From NCBI RefSeq assembly GCF_900115715.1, contig NZ_FOXM01000006.1, positions 62,001 through 126,000 on the forward strand: 64,000 bases of DNA, in the 5' to 3' direction. The stretch comes from Geopseudomonas sagittaria. GTDB lineage: Bacteria; Pseudomonadota; Gammaproteobacteria; Pseudomonadales; Pseudomonadaceae. The notes under the pieces are model-generated. The model worked only from the letters and a program-made list of their open reading frames with translations. It searched no databases and had not been told where the DNA came from. Shown here piece after piece: positions 26,995-34,915 of this stretch (positions within the stretch are counted from its first letter, which is position 1; every line of letters begins with the position of its first letter). A program made the position numbers and the translations under genes.

Positions 26995-27033
26995 ATGGCA
27001 ACGATTACTCTGGTGCCGCGGGGGCGGGCATGA
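26995..27033 (+). CDS. 12-codon ORF coupled to the next gene
   Basis: ATG at 26995 behind AAGGAG opens MATITLVPRGRA, whose stop overlaps the start of the following gene (ATGA at 27030-27033). The strong ribosome-binding sequence serves this mini-frame, while the long gene starting at 27030 has only GGGGGCGGGC before it. It may be a coupling leader or the remnant of a deleted gene. Confidence 0.4.
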   Translation: MATITLVPRGRA

Positions 27034-29210
27034 GCACGCGCCGGCTGGTCCTGCTCGGCGTGCTGGCGACACTTGTCGCCGCGTTCTTCCTGTTCGACCT
27101 CGACCGGTACTTCAGCCTCGAGGCGCTCAAGGCCCGCCAGGCCGGGCTGGATGCCGAGGTGGCCGCGCAGCCGTGGCGGGCCGCCGGCTTGTATCTGCTG
27201 GTCTACGTGGCGGTGACCGCGTTGTCGCTGCCCGGCGCCACCCTGTTGACTCTCATCGGCGGCGCGCTGTTCGGCTTGCTCGGCGGCACCCTGCTGGTGT
27301 CGCTGGCCTCCACCCTGGGCGCGACCCTGGCCATGCTGATCAGCCGCTTCCTGCTGCGCGACTGGGTGCGCAGCCGCTTCGCCACGCGCTTGGCCGCCAT
27401 CGACAAGGGCATCGCCGAGGAGGGCGCCTTCTACCTGTTCGCCCTGCGTCTGGTGCCGCTGTTCCCGTTCTTCCTGATCAACCTGGCCATGGGCCTGACC
27501 CGCCTGCCGGTGCGCACCTTCTGGTGGGTCAGCCAGCTCGGCATGCTGCCGGGCACCCTGGTCTACGTGAACGCCGGGCGCGAGCTGGGCCAGCTCGATT
27601 CGCTGGGCGGCATCCTCTCGCCGGGGCTGCTCGGCGCCTTCGTCCTGCTCGGGATCTTTCCGCTGCTGGCGCGCAAGTCGCTGGCCTGGCTCAAGGCGCG
27701 TCAGGTCTACGCCGGCTGGCAAAGGCCGCGGCGCTTCGAGCGCAATCTGGTGGTGATCGGCGCGGGGGCCGGCGGTCTGGTCAGCGCCTACCTCGCCGCG
27801 GCGGTGAAGGCCAAGGTGACCCTGATCGAGAAGCAGCGCATGGGCGGCGACTGCCTGAACACCGGCTGCGTGCCGTCCAAGGCGCTGATCCGCTCGGCGA
27901 GGCTGGCCAACGAGCTGCACAAGGCCGAACGGCTGGGCTTTCGCAATGTCGCCGGCGAGGCGGATTTCGCCGCGGTGATGGCGCGGGTGCAGCGGGTCAT
28001 CCAGCAGGTCGAGCCGCACGATTCGGCCGAGCGCTACACCGAGCTGGGCGTCGAGGTGATCGCCGGCGAGGCGCGCATCACCTCGCCGTGGACGGTGGAA
28101 GTCGACGGCCGCACCCTGAGCACCCGCGCGATCATCATCGCCGCCGGCGCCCAGCCGCTGCTGCCGCAGATTCCCGGCCTGGCCGCCATGCAGCCGTACA
28201 CTTCCGACACCATCTGGAGCCTGCGCGACAAGCCCGGCCGGCTGCTGGTGCTGGGTGGCGGACCGATCGGCTGCGAGCTGAGCCAGGCGTTCCAGCGCCT
28301 CGGTTGCCAGGTGATCCAGGTCGATCGCAACGAACGCCTGCTGGCGCGCGAGGACAGCGACGCCAGCGTGGCGGTGATGGCGCGCTTTCGCGCCGAGGGC
28401 ATCGACCTGCGCCTGCGCCATCAGGCCGAACGTTTCGAGACGCTGGGCGGACAGCGCCAGTTGGTGGCCCGCGACCGCGACAGCGGCGAGACCGTGACGA
28501 TCCCTTTCGACGTGCTGCTGGTCGCCCTCGGCCGGGTGGCCAACGTCGAGGGTTACGGGGTGGACGCGCTGCAGCTGACCCTGCGCCCGAACCAGACCCT
28601 GGAGACCGACGAGTTCCTCGCCACCCGCTACCCGAACATCTTCGCCGTCGGCGATGTCACCGGGCCGTACCAGTTCACCCACTTCGCCGCCCACCAGGCC
28701 TGGTACGCCGCGGTCAACGCGCTGTTCGGCGATTTCCGCCGTTTCCGCGCCGACTACCGGGTGATTCCCCATGCCATCTTCACCGACCCGGAAGTGGCGC
28801 GGGTCGGCCTGTCGGAGGACGAGGCGCACGCCCGCGGCATCGCCTGCGAGGTGACCCGCTACGGTCTCGATGAGCTGGACCGCGCCATCGCCGACGAGGC
28901 CGGCTATCCCGATGGCCGCTACGGCTACGTCAAGGTGCTCACCGTGCCGGGGCGTGACCGCATCCTCGGCGTGACCATCGTTGGCGAACACGCCGGCGAC
29001 CTGCTCGCCGAGTACGTGCTGGCGATGCAGCACAATCTCGGCCTGAACAAGATCCTCGCCACCGTGCACACCTACCCGACGCTGGCCGAGGCCAACAAGT
29101 ACGCCGCCGGCGCGTGGAAGCGCGCCCATGCGCCGCAGGCCGTGCTGCGCGCGCTGGCGCGCTTCCATAGCTGGCGACGCGGGCAGGCCAGGGGAGGGCG
29201 CCGCCGGTGA
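27030..29210 (+). CDS. TVP38/TMEM64 membrane domain fused to a pyridine-nucleotide disulfide oxidoreductase
   Basis: This 726-residue protein has an N-terminal region (about 1-225) that is a DedA/TVP38-type membrane domain (LPGATLLTLIGGALFGLLGG, RLVPLFPFFLINLAMGL). From about residue 235 a mercuric-reductase/lipoamide-dehydrogenase-like module follows: FAD motif VVIGAGAGGLVSAY, redox-active GGDCLNTGCVPSKAL, NAD motif VLGGGPIGCELSQAF, FAVGDVTGPYQFTH and the C-terminal dimerisation domain with HTYPTLAE. The substrate is unknown; the trailing HgII-binding cysteines of MerA are absent, so it is not a mercuric reductase. The context suggests thiol or arsenic-related redox chemistry at the membrane. 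Confidence 0.85.
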   Translation: MSTRRLVLLGVLATLVAAFFLFDLDRYFSLEALKARQAGLDAEVAAQPWRAAGLYLLVYVAVTALSLPGATLLTLIGGALFGLLGGTLLVSLASTLGATLAMLISRFLLRDWVRSRFATRLAAIDKGIAEEGAFYLFALRLVPLFPFFLINLAMGLTRLPVRTFWWVSQLGMLPGTLVYVNAGRELGQLDSLGGILSPGLLGAFVLLGIFPLLARKSLAWLKARQVYAGWQRPRRFERNLVVIGAGAGGLVSAYLAAAVKAKVTLIEKQRMGGDCLNTGCVPSKALIRSARLANELHKAERLGFRNVAGEADFAAVMARVQRVIQQVEPHDSAERYTELGVEVIAGEARITSPWTVEVDGRTLSTRAIIIAAGAQPLLPQIPGLAAMQPYTSDTIWSLRDKPGRLLVLGGGPIGCELSQAFQRLGCQVIQVDRNERLLAREDSDASVAVMARFRAEGIDLRLRHQAERFETLGGQRQLVARDRDSGETVTIPFDVLLVALGRVANVEGYGVDALQLTLRPNQTLETDEFLATRYPNIFAVGDVTGPYQFTHFAAHQAWYAAVNALFGDFRRFRADYRVIPHAIFTDPEVARVGLSEDEAHARGIACEVTRYGLDELDRAIADEAGYPDGRYGYVKVLTVPGRDRILGVTIVGEHAGDLLAEYVLAMQHNLGLNKILATVHTYPTLAEANKYAAGAWKRAHAPQAVLRALARFHSWRRGQARGGRRR

Positions 29211-30289
29211 CGGCCGCCTTCGATCTGCTGCTGGTCGGCGCGGGCCATGCCCATCTGGGCGTGCTGCGCCTGTGGGCTGGCGGCCAGCGACCTGCCGGAC
29301 GCATCGCGCTGATCTGTCCCGAGCCCTATGTCTGGTATTCCGGCATGCTGCCGGGGCTGCTGGCCGGGCGCTACTCGGCCGAGCAGTGCCGCATCCCCCT
29401 GCAGCCGCTGTGTGCGGCGGCCGGCATCGAGTGGCTGGCCGCGGCGGTGACGGCGCTGGAGGCGGACACCCGCACGCTGGGCCTGAGCCGCGGCGATGCG
29501 CTGCAGGCTCGCTGGCTGGCGCTGAATCCTGGCTCGCTGCCCAGCGCGCCAGCGCAGGAGGGCGCGGGCATGGAGCTGCTGGCGGTCAAGCCGTTCCCCG
29601 CCTTCATCGCCCGCTGGCAGCTCTGGCAGCGGCAGCCCGAGCCGCTGGCGATCCTCGGCGGCGGCGCGGCGGGCGTCGAGCTGGCCCTGGCCATGGCCCG
29701 GCAGGTGCCGGCGCTGGCGCTGTTCAGCGCGGCGCCGCTGCTCGCCGGCCATCCGCCGGCACTGCGCGAGCGGGCGCTGCGCCACCTGCAGGCGGCCGGG
29801 GTGCAGGTTCACGAGCGCTGTGCGGTCGAGCGGATCTGTGCCGATGCGCTCATCGCGGCAGGCCAGCCGGTGTGGCGGGGGCGGCGGCTGATCCTGGCCA
29901 CCGGAGCCAGTCCGCTGCCCTGGTTGCGGGCCTCGGGGCTGGCCTGCGATGACAGAGGCTTCGTCGCGATTGCGCCCACGCTGCAGAGTCTTTCCCATCC
30001 GCAGATATTCGCCAGCGGCGATTGCGCCAGTCTGCCCGGTACGCTGCGCAACGGCGTCTATGCAGTCCGCCAGGGGCCGGTACTGGCCGGTAACCTGGCC
30101 CATGCGCTCAACGGCGAGGCCCTTGCCGCCTACCACCCGCAGCGGCATGCGCTGGCGTTACTGGCCGACGGCCAGGGCGGGGCGCTGCTGAGCTGGGCCG
30201 GGCTGACCGCGGAAGGGGCTCCGTTCGGACGCTGGAAGGACTGGCTCGACCGCAGTTTCATGCGTCGGCATGGCGCCGCCGAGCGCTGA
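29207..30289 (+). CDS. NDH-2-like FAD oxidoreductase (SelD-fusion family)
   Basis: This 360-residue flavoprotein has FAD motif LLLVGAGHAHLGVLR, CPEPYVWYSGMLPGLLAG, NAD motif LAILGGGAAGVELALAMA and IFASGDCASLPG. In other bacteria this subfamily occurs fused to selenophosphate synthetase SelD; here it is free-standing. The GTG start overlaps the stop of the fusion gene by 4 bp (GTGA), so it is co-translated with it. The electron acceptor is unknown. No selD or selenocysteine machinery is in the window. Confidence 0.75.
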   Translation: MTAAFDLLLVGAGHAHLGVLRLWAGGQRPAGRIALICPEPYVWYSGMLPGLLAGRYSAEQCRIPLQPLCAAAGIEWLAAAVTALEADTRTLGLSRGDALQARWLALNPGSLPSAPAQEGAGMELLAVKPFPAFIARWQLWQRQPEPLAILGGGAAGVELALAMARQVPALALFSAAPLLAGHPPALRERALRHLQAAGVQVHERCAVERICADALIAAGQPVWRGRRLILATGASPLPWLRASGLACDDRGFVAIAPTLQSLSHPQIFASGDCASLPGTLRNGVYAVRQGPVLAGNLAHALNGEALAAYHPQRHALALLADGQGGALLSWAGLTAEGAPFGRWKDWLDRSFMRRHGAAER

Positions 30290-30359
30290 GCCCGGCATCG
30301 GTGCGCCGATGGCGCGGACTGTCGCCGCCAATATCGCGGCCTGAGGGGACGACGAGCAC

Positions 30360-31655
30360 ATGGATCTTCAGCAGGGTATCCGGGCCAATCTGGGGCAGTT
30401 CCTCCACCAGCTGCTGCAAGTGCTGCTGGTAGGGCTCACCATCGGCATGATGCGCACCGTGGTGCCCGCACTGGCCGAGTCGGAGTTTGGCGTGCCGAAG
30501 GATTCCTTCGTCCTGCTCAGTGTTTTCGTGGCGGCGTTCGGCGTGGTCAAGGGGATGATGAATTTCGTCGCCGGCCGGCTTTCCGAGCGGCTCGGGCGCA
30601 AGCGGGTACTGCTGCTGGGCTGGCTGGTGGCGTTGCCGATCCCGCCGATGATCTGGTACGCCCCCGACTGGAACTGGATCGTGCTGGCCACGGTGCTGCT
30701 CGGCATCAACCAGGGCCTGACCTGGTCGATGACCCAGACCGCCAAGCTCGACATCACCCGCCTCGACGAACGCGGCCTGACCATCGGCCTCAACGAGTTT
30801 GCCGGCTACCTCGGCGTGGCACTGGCCGGCATTGCCACTGCCTATCTGGCAACCCTGCTCGGCGCTCGAGTGGGGCTGCTGGTCTTCGGCCTGGGCACCA
30901 TCGCAATGGCCCTGCTGTTTACTCTGCTATGGGTCAAGGACACCTTGCCCTGGGCCCAGGCCGAAGCGAGCCGTCAGCGCCAGGGAGCTACCCCGCAGCC
31001 CCTGCCGCGCTATCCGCGCAATGTGTCCGCGCAACCGGGCACCTGGGAAATCTTCGCGCTCATGTCCTGGCGCGACCGCCGCCTGGCTGCCCTCAGCCAG
31101 GCGGGCCTGGTCGAGAAGTTCGTCGACGCCCTGGTCTGGGTGTTCTATCCGCTGTTTCTCTATCGCCAGGGCGTCAGCCTACCGAATGTCGGCTGGATCA
31201 TCGGTGTCTACGGATTCGTCTGGGGCGGCTCGCAGCTGTTCACTGGGCGGCTATCCGACCATATCGGCCGGCACCGGCCCAATGTGTGGGGCATGTGGAT
31301 CTGTGGGGCCGGCGTGGCGATGATGCTGCTGGGCGATGGCGTGGTCTGGTGGGGCCTGTCGGCGGCCGTCGCGGGCTTTGGCATGGCCCTGCTCTATCCC
31401 AACCTGTCGGCAGCGGTGGCCGATATCTCTCACCCGTCCTGGCGTGGTTCGGCCATCGGCATCTATCGTTTCTGGCGCGACCTTGGCTACGGCGTCGGTG
31501 CCCTTGGGCTCGGACTGGCTGCCCACTTCGGTGGGCAAATGGAAGCCGCGTTCTGGTTCGTCACCTTGTCGATGTTCGCCTCCGGGGCGCTGCTCGCCTG
31601 GCTCGGCGAGGAAACCCATCCAGTGATCAATCCTGCCGACCCTGGTGTCGTCTAG
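30360..31655 (+). CDS. MFS transporter
   Basis: This 431-residue protein has 12 predicted membrane segments. The family loop between helices 2 and 3 (GRLSERLGRKRVLLLGWLVA) and its counterpart in the second half (GRLSDHIGRHRPNVWGMW) are both visible. It lies 70 bp after the flavoprotein gene on the same strand and may end the same operon. Given the arsenosugar genes upstream, export of an organoarsenical is possible, but the sequence does not identify a substrate. Confidence 0.8.
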   Translation: MDLQQGIRANLGQFLHQLLQVLLVGLTIGMMRTVVPALAESEFGVPKDSFVLLSVFVAAFGVVKGMMNFVAGRLSERLGRKRVLLLGWLVALPIPPMIWYAPDWNWIVLATVLLGINQGLTWSMTQTAKLDITRLDERGLTIGLNEFAGYLGVALAGIATAYLATLLGARVGLLVFGLGTIAMALLFTLLWVKDTLPWAQAEASRQRQGATPQPLPRYPRNVSAQPGTWEIFALMSWRDRRLAALSQAGLVEKFVDALVWVFYPLFLYRQGVSLPNVGWIIGVYGFVWGGSQLFTGRLSDHIGRHRPNVWGMWICGAGVAMMLLGDGVVWWGLSAAVAGFGMALLYPNLSAAVADISHPSWRGSAIGIYRFWRDLGYGVGALGLGLAAHFGGQMEAAFWFVTLSMFASGALLAWLGEETHPVINPADPGVV

Positions 31656-31752
31656 CTGCGTCCCGGGGCGTGGAGCCTCCGGCAAGGATAGCCAGCGCCC
31701 TCGAATCGAGGCCCTGCCGCCCATTGCTCCGCGATGCGGCTGCGCAGGCAGC

Positions 31753-32028
31753 TCAATGCAGCAGCAGGTAGGTGTCGTCGTCGGCCTGAACCTGCTCGAA
31801 GACCCATTGCCAGTAGCCCAGCTCACTGCGCCCGCTGTTCACGGCCTTGCGCCAGTCAGGTCGGGAGAAGTGCGGGTGCTCGCCAGGGAAGGCGCTGCTT
31901 TCGTACTTGTGCTGCAGTTCGCTGGGCGAGAACAGGAAGTCGTCCAGGTCGTAGGGCGCGGCTCTGCGCAGGGGGATGGCAAGCCTCAAGGGGGTGGCAA
32001 GACCGGGAATCGAGAAAGACAAAGACAT
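31753..32028 (-). CDS. Conserved hypothetical protein, 91 residues
   Basis: A 91-residue soluble protein, rich in aromatic residues (HPHFSRPDWRKAV, ELGYWQWVFEQVQ) and ending DDDTYLLLH. No family was recognised. The ATG at 32028 lies behind AAGGAGCCCAAC, a good ribosome-binding site, which is the main support. It stands alone between the MFS gene (convergent) and the phasin gene. Confidence 0.55.
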   Translation of the reverse strand: MSLSFSIPGLATPLRLAIPLRRAAPYDLDDFLFSPSELQHKYESSAFPGEHPHFSRPDWRKAVNSGRSELGYWQWVFEQVQADDDTYLLLH

Positions 32029-32182
32029 GTTGGGCTCCTTGGTGCAGGCAGCTAGGCATGTTGCCCTCGAACCCGGCGTGGGACGAAGGCTTTACGAGTC
32101 GGGCAGGCTGGAGCGCCTGCCTCTCAACTACTGTATATGTATACAGATAAAAATCAAGGCCCCGCCTGCCGTTCCCCTGGCT

Positions 32183-32656
32183 TCAGTGCGGTTTGCGTGC
32201 GGAGGGCTTGCGGCGGCCGCCGGGTTCCAGCGGGGTGAGCAGGTGCAGATAGTCCTGCAGGTAATCCTGCAGGGTGGTACTGATCGGCATGGCGCCGGAG
32301 GTTTCCTTGAGGGCGGCAGAACTTGCCTGCTGCCAGTTGGACACGGCTTCCTGGGCGGCGCTGTTGAAGGCGGTCTGGTTGGCGAGGGTGGTTTCCGCCA
32401 GGTGTTGCACGGCCTGGGTCTGCAACTGCATGGCCTTCCACAGCAGGTCGCTGGAGACGACGCCCAGGGTATTCCAGTCGCTGGCGTCGAGCATGCGGGT
32501 AGCGGCGCTTTCCAGTTCCGTGGCGCAGGTATCGAGCGAGCGGCTGCCGGCGTCGCCCCAGCGCAGGGCGTTTTCCCGCATCAGATCGCAGACCCGGAAG
32601 TAGAACTGCAGATTGACCTTGAACAGGGACAGCGAGGATTTGGCATCGAGGTACAT
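32183..32656 (-). CDS. Phasin-family protein
   Basis: This 157-residue, mostly helical protein has heptad-like alternation (SAATRMLDASDWNTL, LWKAMQLQTQAVQHLAETTLANQTAFNSAAQEAV) and a basic, Pro/Lys-rich tail. This fits phasins, which coat polyhydroxyalkanoate granules. It follows the PHA synthase gene on the same strand, about 200 bp downstream, separated by a MITE-like element. The start follows AGGAGCTCGCC. Confidence 0.75.
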   Translation of the reverse strand: MYLDAKSSLSLFKVNLQFYFRVCDLMRENALRWGDAGSRSLDTCATELESAATRMLDASDWNTLGVVSSDLLWKAMQLQTQAVQHLAETTLANQTAFNSAAQEAVSNWQQASSAALKETSGAMPISTTLQDYLQDYLHLLTPLEPGGRRKPSARKPH

Positions 32657-32706
32657 GGCGAGCTCCTACTGACTGTTAACGGTGGAAAGCGGGTGGGCGG
32701 CTTCAG

Positions 32707-32840
32707 CAGGCTGTTGAAAAACTGCCTGCGTTGCCGATGCTGCGTTGAAAGCAGCCGCAAAATGCTCATTTACAACCCGTAAGCTGCGCTCTTCCGGCTG
32801 CTCTTGCCTTGCCTCGCCGACGTCTTTCAACAGCAGCCTG
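32707..32840. mobile_element. MITE-like element between phaC and the phasin gene
   Basis: CAGGCTGTTGAAAAAC (32707-32722) pairs with the complement of GTCTTTCAACAGCAGCCTG (32822-32840), allowing a 3-base insertion in the right arm. The 134-bp body contains GCGTTGCCGATGCTGCGTTG and GCTCTTCCGGCTGCTCTTG, sequences of the kind found dispersed in Pseudomonas intergenic regions. No reading frame is credible, so this is a non-autonomous element. Confidence 0.55.
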
Positions 32841-32858
32841 CCGGACCTGGGCCAAGGC

Positions 32859-34634
32859 TTATTTGTGCCGCACATACTCCCCGGGGGCGTCGCCGAGCAC
32901 GGCGTAGCCCTGGTCCGCAGCGCCGATGCCCGGAGTGGCCTGTGGCGCCGAGGAGCGGGTGTTCAGCCAGTCGAGCCATTCCGGCCACCAGGAGCTTTCG
33001 TGGCGGGGCGCGCTGGCCAGCCAGGCATCGTGGCTGACGAAGTTGCCGCCGGCCGGTCGTTGCATGACCTGATAGTGACGCCGCGGCCGGCCCGGTTCGC
33101 TGACGATGCCGGCGTTGTGGCCGCCGCTGGTGAGGACAAAGGTGATCTCGGTCGGGGTCAGGTAGTGCAGCTTGAACACCGAGCGCCACGGCGCGACGTG
33201 GTCCTGGGTGGTGGCGACACAGAAGATCGGCGTGTCGATGTCGCTCAGCGACACCGGCCGGCCGCCAACCGGATAACGCCCCTCGCTGAGGTCGTCATTG
33301 AGGAACAGGCGGCGCAGGTACTGGCTGTGCATGCGCGACGGCATGCGCGTGGCATCGGCGTTCCAGGCCATCAGGTCGTTCATCGGCGCACGTTCGCCCA
33401 TCAGGTATTCGCCGACCATGCGCGACCACAGCAGGTCGTTGGAGCGCAGCAACTGGAAGGCGCCGACCATCTGCCCGGCGGTGAGGTAGCCGGTCTCCTC
33501 CATCTGCGCCTCGAGCAGGCTGACTTCGCTTTCGTCGATGAACAGCGCCAGTTCGCCCGGCTCGGTGAAGTCGGTCTGCGCGGTGAACAGGCTGATCGAG
33601 GCCAGGCGCTCGTCGTTGTCGCGGGCCATGGCGGCGGCGGCGATCGCCAGCAGGGTGCCGCCGAGGCAGTAGCCGGTGGCATGCACCTTGTGGCCGGGCA
33701 CGATGGCGTTGATCGCCTCGAGGGCGGCGAAGAAGCCGAGCTGCAGGTACTCGTCCATGCCCAGGTCGCTGTCTTCGGCATTCGGGTTCTTCCAGGACAG
33801 GCAGAACACCGTATGCCCCTGGTCGACCAGGTACTTGACCAGCGAGTTGTGCGGCGACAGGTCGAGGATGTAGTACTTCATGATCCACGCCGGCACGATG
33901 AGGATCGGCTCGGGGTGGACGGTCTCGGTGGTCGGGGTGTACTGGATCAGTTCGATCAGGCGGTTCTTCAGCACCACCTTGCCGGGCGTCGCGGCCACGT
34001 CGCGGCCGACCACGAAGTCCTCGGCGCCGGCCGGCGGTTTGCCGGCGGCCATGCGTTCGAAGTCTTCGAGAGCATGCAGCATGCCGCGCACCAGGTTGGC
34101 ACCGCCGCTCTCGACGGTGCGCTGCAGTACCACCGGGTTGCTCGGCAGGTAGTTGCCGGGCGAGAAGATGTCGAGCAGCTGGCGGGCGGCGAAGGCGACC
34201 ACGTCCTCATGATGGCGGGATACGCCGCGCACGCCGTGGGTCGCCGCATGCCACCACTCCTGGCCGAGCAGGAAGGATTGATGCATCAGGTTGAACGGCC
34301 AGTTGTGCCATTCCTTGGCGACGAAGCGCTTGTCCCGGCGTGGCGGTTCGACACATTCGTGCGCCGGACAGTCCGGCGTGGCGAGGGTGACTTCGCGCAG
34401 ATACTTGGTGAGCCGGTGGCTCTGCTCCAGTGACAGGTTGAACAGCTCCAGCTGCTTGCCGGGCGAGCCGGCGAGATGACTGGACCAGTCGATCAGGGCG
34501 AGCAGCAGGGCGGTGGGCGAAACCGACGAACTGGCGCGGGCGATGGCGGCATGGACCTTGAGGTCAAGGGGATTGGGCGTCGGCGTGCTGGGTGGCGCCG
34601 GATGAACCGCGGGCGGCGGGGTAATCATGTTCAT
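32859..34634 (-). CDS. phaC: Class I poly(3-hydroxyalkanoate) synthase
   Basis: This 591-residue protein polymerises (R)-3-hydroxyacyl-CoA into PHA on granules. The N-terminal PhaC domain is followed by an alpha/beta-hydrolase core. Visible are the lipase-like box GYCLGG with catalytic Cys near residue 323, Asp in TTQDHVAPWRS and His in SGGHNAGIV, plus the conserved LSWKNPN. Its length and the C-terminal YVRHK fit class I (short-chain) synthases rather than the medium-chain PhaC1/C2 of most Pseudomonas. The start follows GGAGTAGAAG. It probably links to bdhA and dhcAB, which handle hydroxybutyrate and acetoacetate. Confidence 0.93.
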   Translation of the reverse strand: MNMITPPPAVHPAPPSTPTPNPLDLKVHAAIARASSSVSPTALLLALIDWSSHLAGSPGKQLELFNLSLEQSHRLTKYLREVTLATPDCPAHECVEPPRRDKRFVAKEWHNWPFNLMHQSFLLGQEWWHAATHGVRGVSRHHEDVVAFAARQLLDIFSPGNYLPSNPVVLQRTVESGGANLVRGMLHALEDFERMAAGKPPAGAEDFVVGRDVAATPGKVVLKNRLIELIQYTPTTETVHPEPILIVPAWIMKYYILDLSPHNSLVKYLVDQGHTVFCLSWKNPNAEDSDLGMDEYLQLGFFAALEAINAIVPGHKVHATGYCLGGTLLAIAAAAMARDNDERLASISLFTAQTDFTEPGELALFIDESEVSLLEAQMEETGYLTAGQMVGAFQLLRSNDLLWSRMVGEYLMGERAPMNDLMAWNADATRMPSRMHSQYLRRLFLNDDLSEGRYPVGGRPVSLSDIDTPIFCVATTQDHVAPWRSVFKLHYLTPTEITFVLTSGGHNAGIVSEPGRPRRHYQVMQRPAGGNFVSHDAWLASAPRHESSWWPEWLDWLNTRSSAPQATPGIGAADQGYAVLGDAPGEYVRHK

Positions 34635-34915
34635 CTTCTACTCCTTGATTGGCGCACAGAAAAAACCTCGCGGCTCTGCAGCCTGTCGATCACGACAGCG
34701 CTGACACTGTCATTCAGAGCCCGGGGGAAGGGGAGTGACCAAACGCCGCGGCCACGAGGCATACGGTCCCCCCCCCAGCGATGCCGGTGCCGCTGGAAAG
34801 CATAGCCCGGCTTGAGCGGATTCACGGTTATTGCCGACCTCGATGGCACCAGCGGTCGCCGTCCGGACTGCCCGAGCCGCATGGGCGCGGGGGCGGACGG
34901 CATCCCTCCGGTCGC

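Noticed and set aside
25926-29168. 1080-codon open frame on the minus strand
   Set aside because: It is antisense to arsS and the TVP38-reductase fusion, both with strong motifs; low-complexity composition marks it as a shadow.
27030-29210. Mercuric reductase (merA)
   Set aside because: The redox-active Cys pair is shared by the whole family; the C-terminal vicinal Cys of MerA and the mer operon context are missing, and the protein carries a TVP38 membrane domain.
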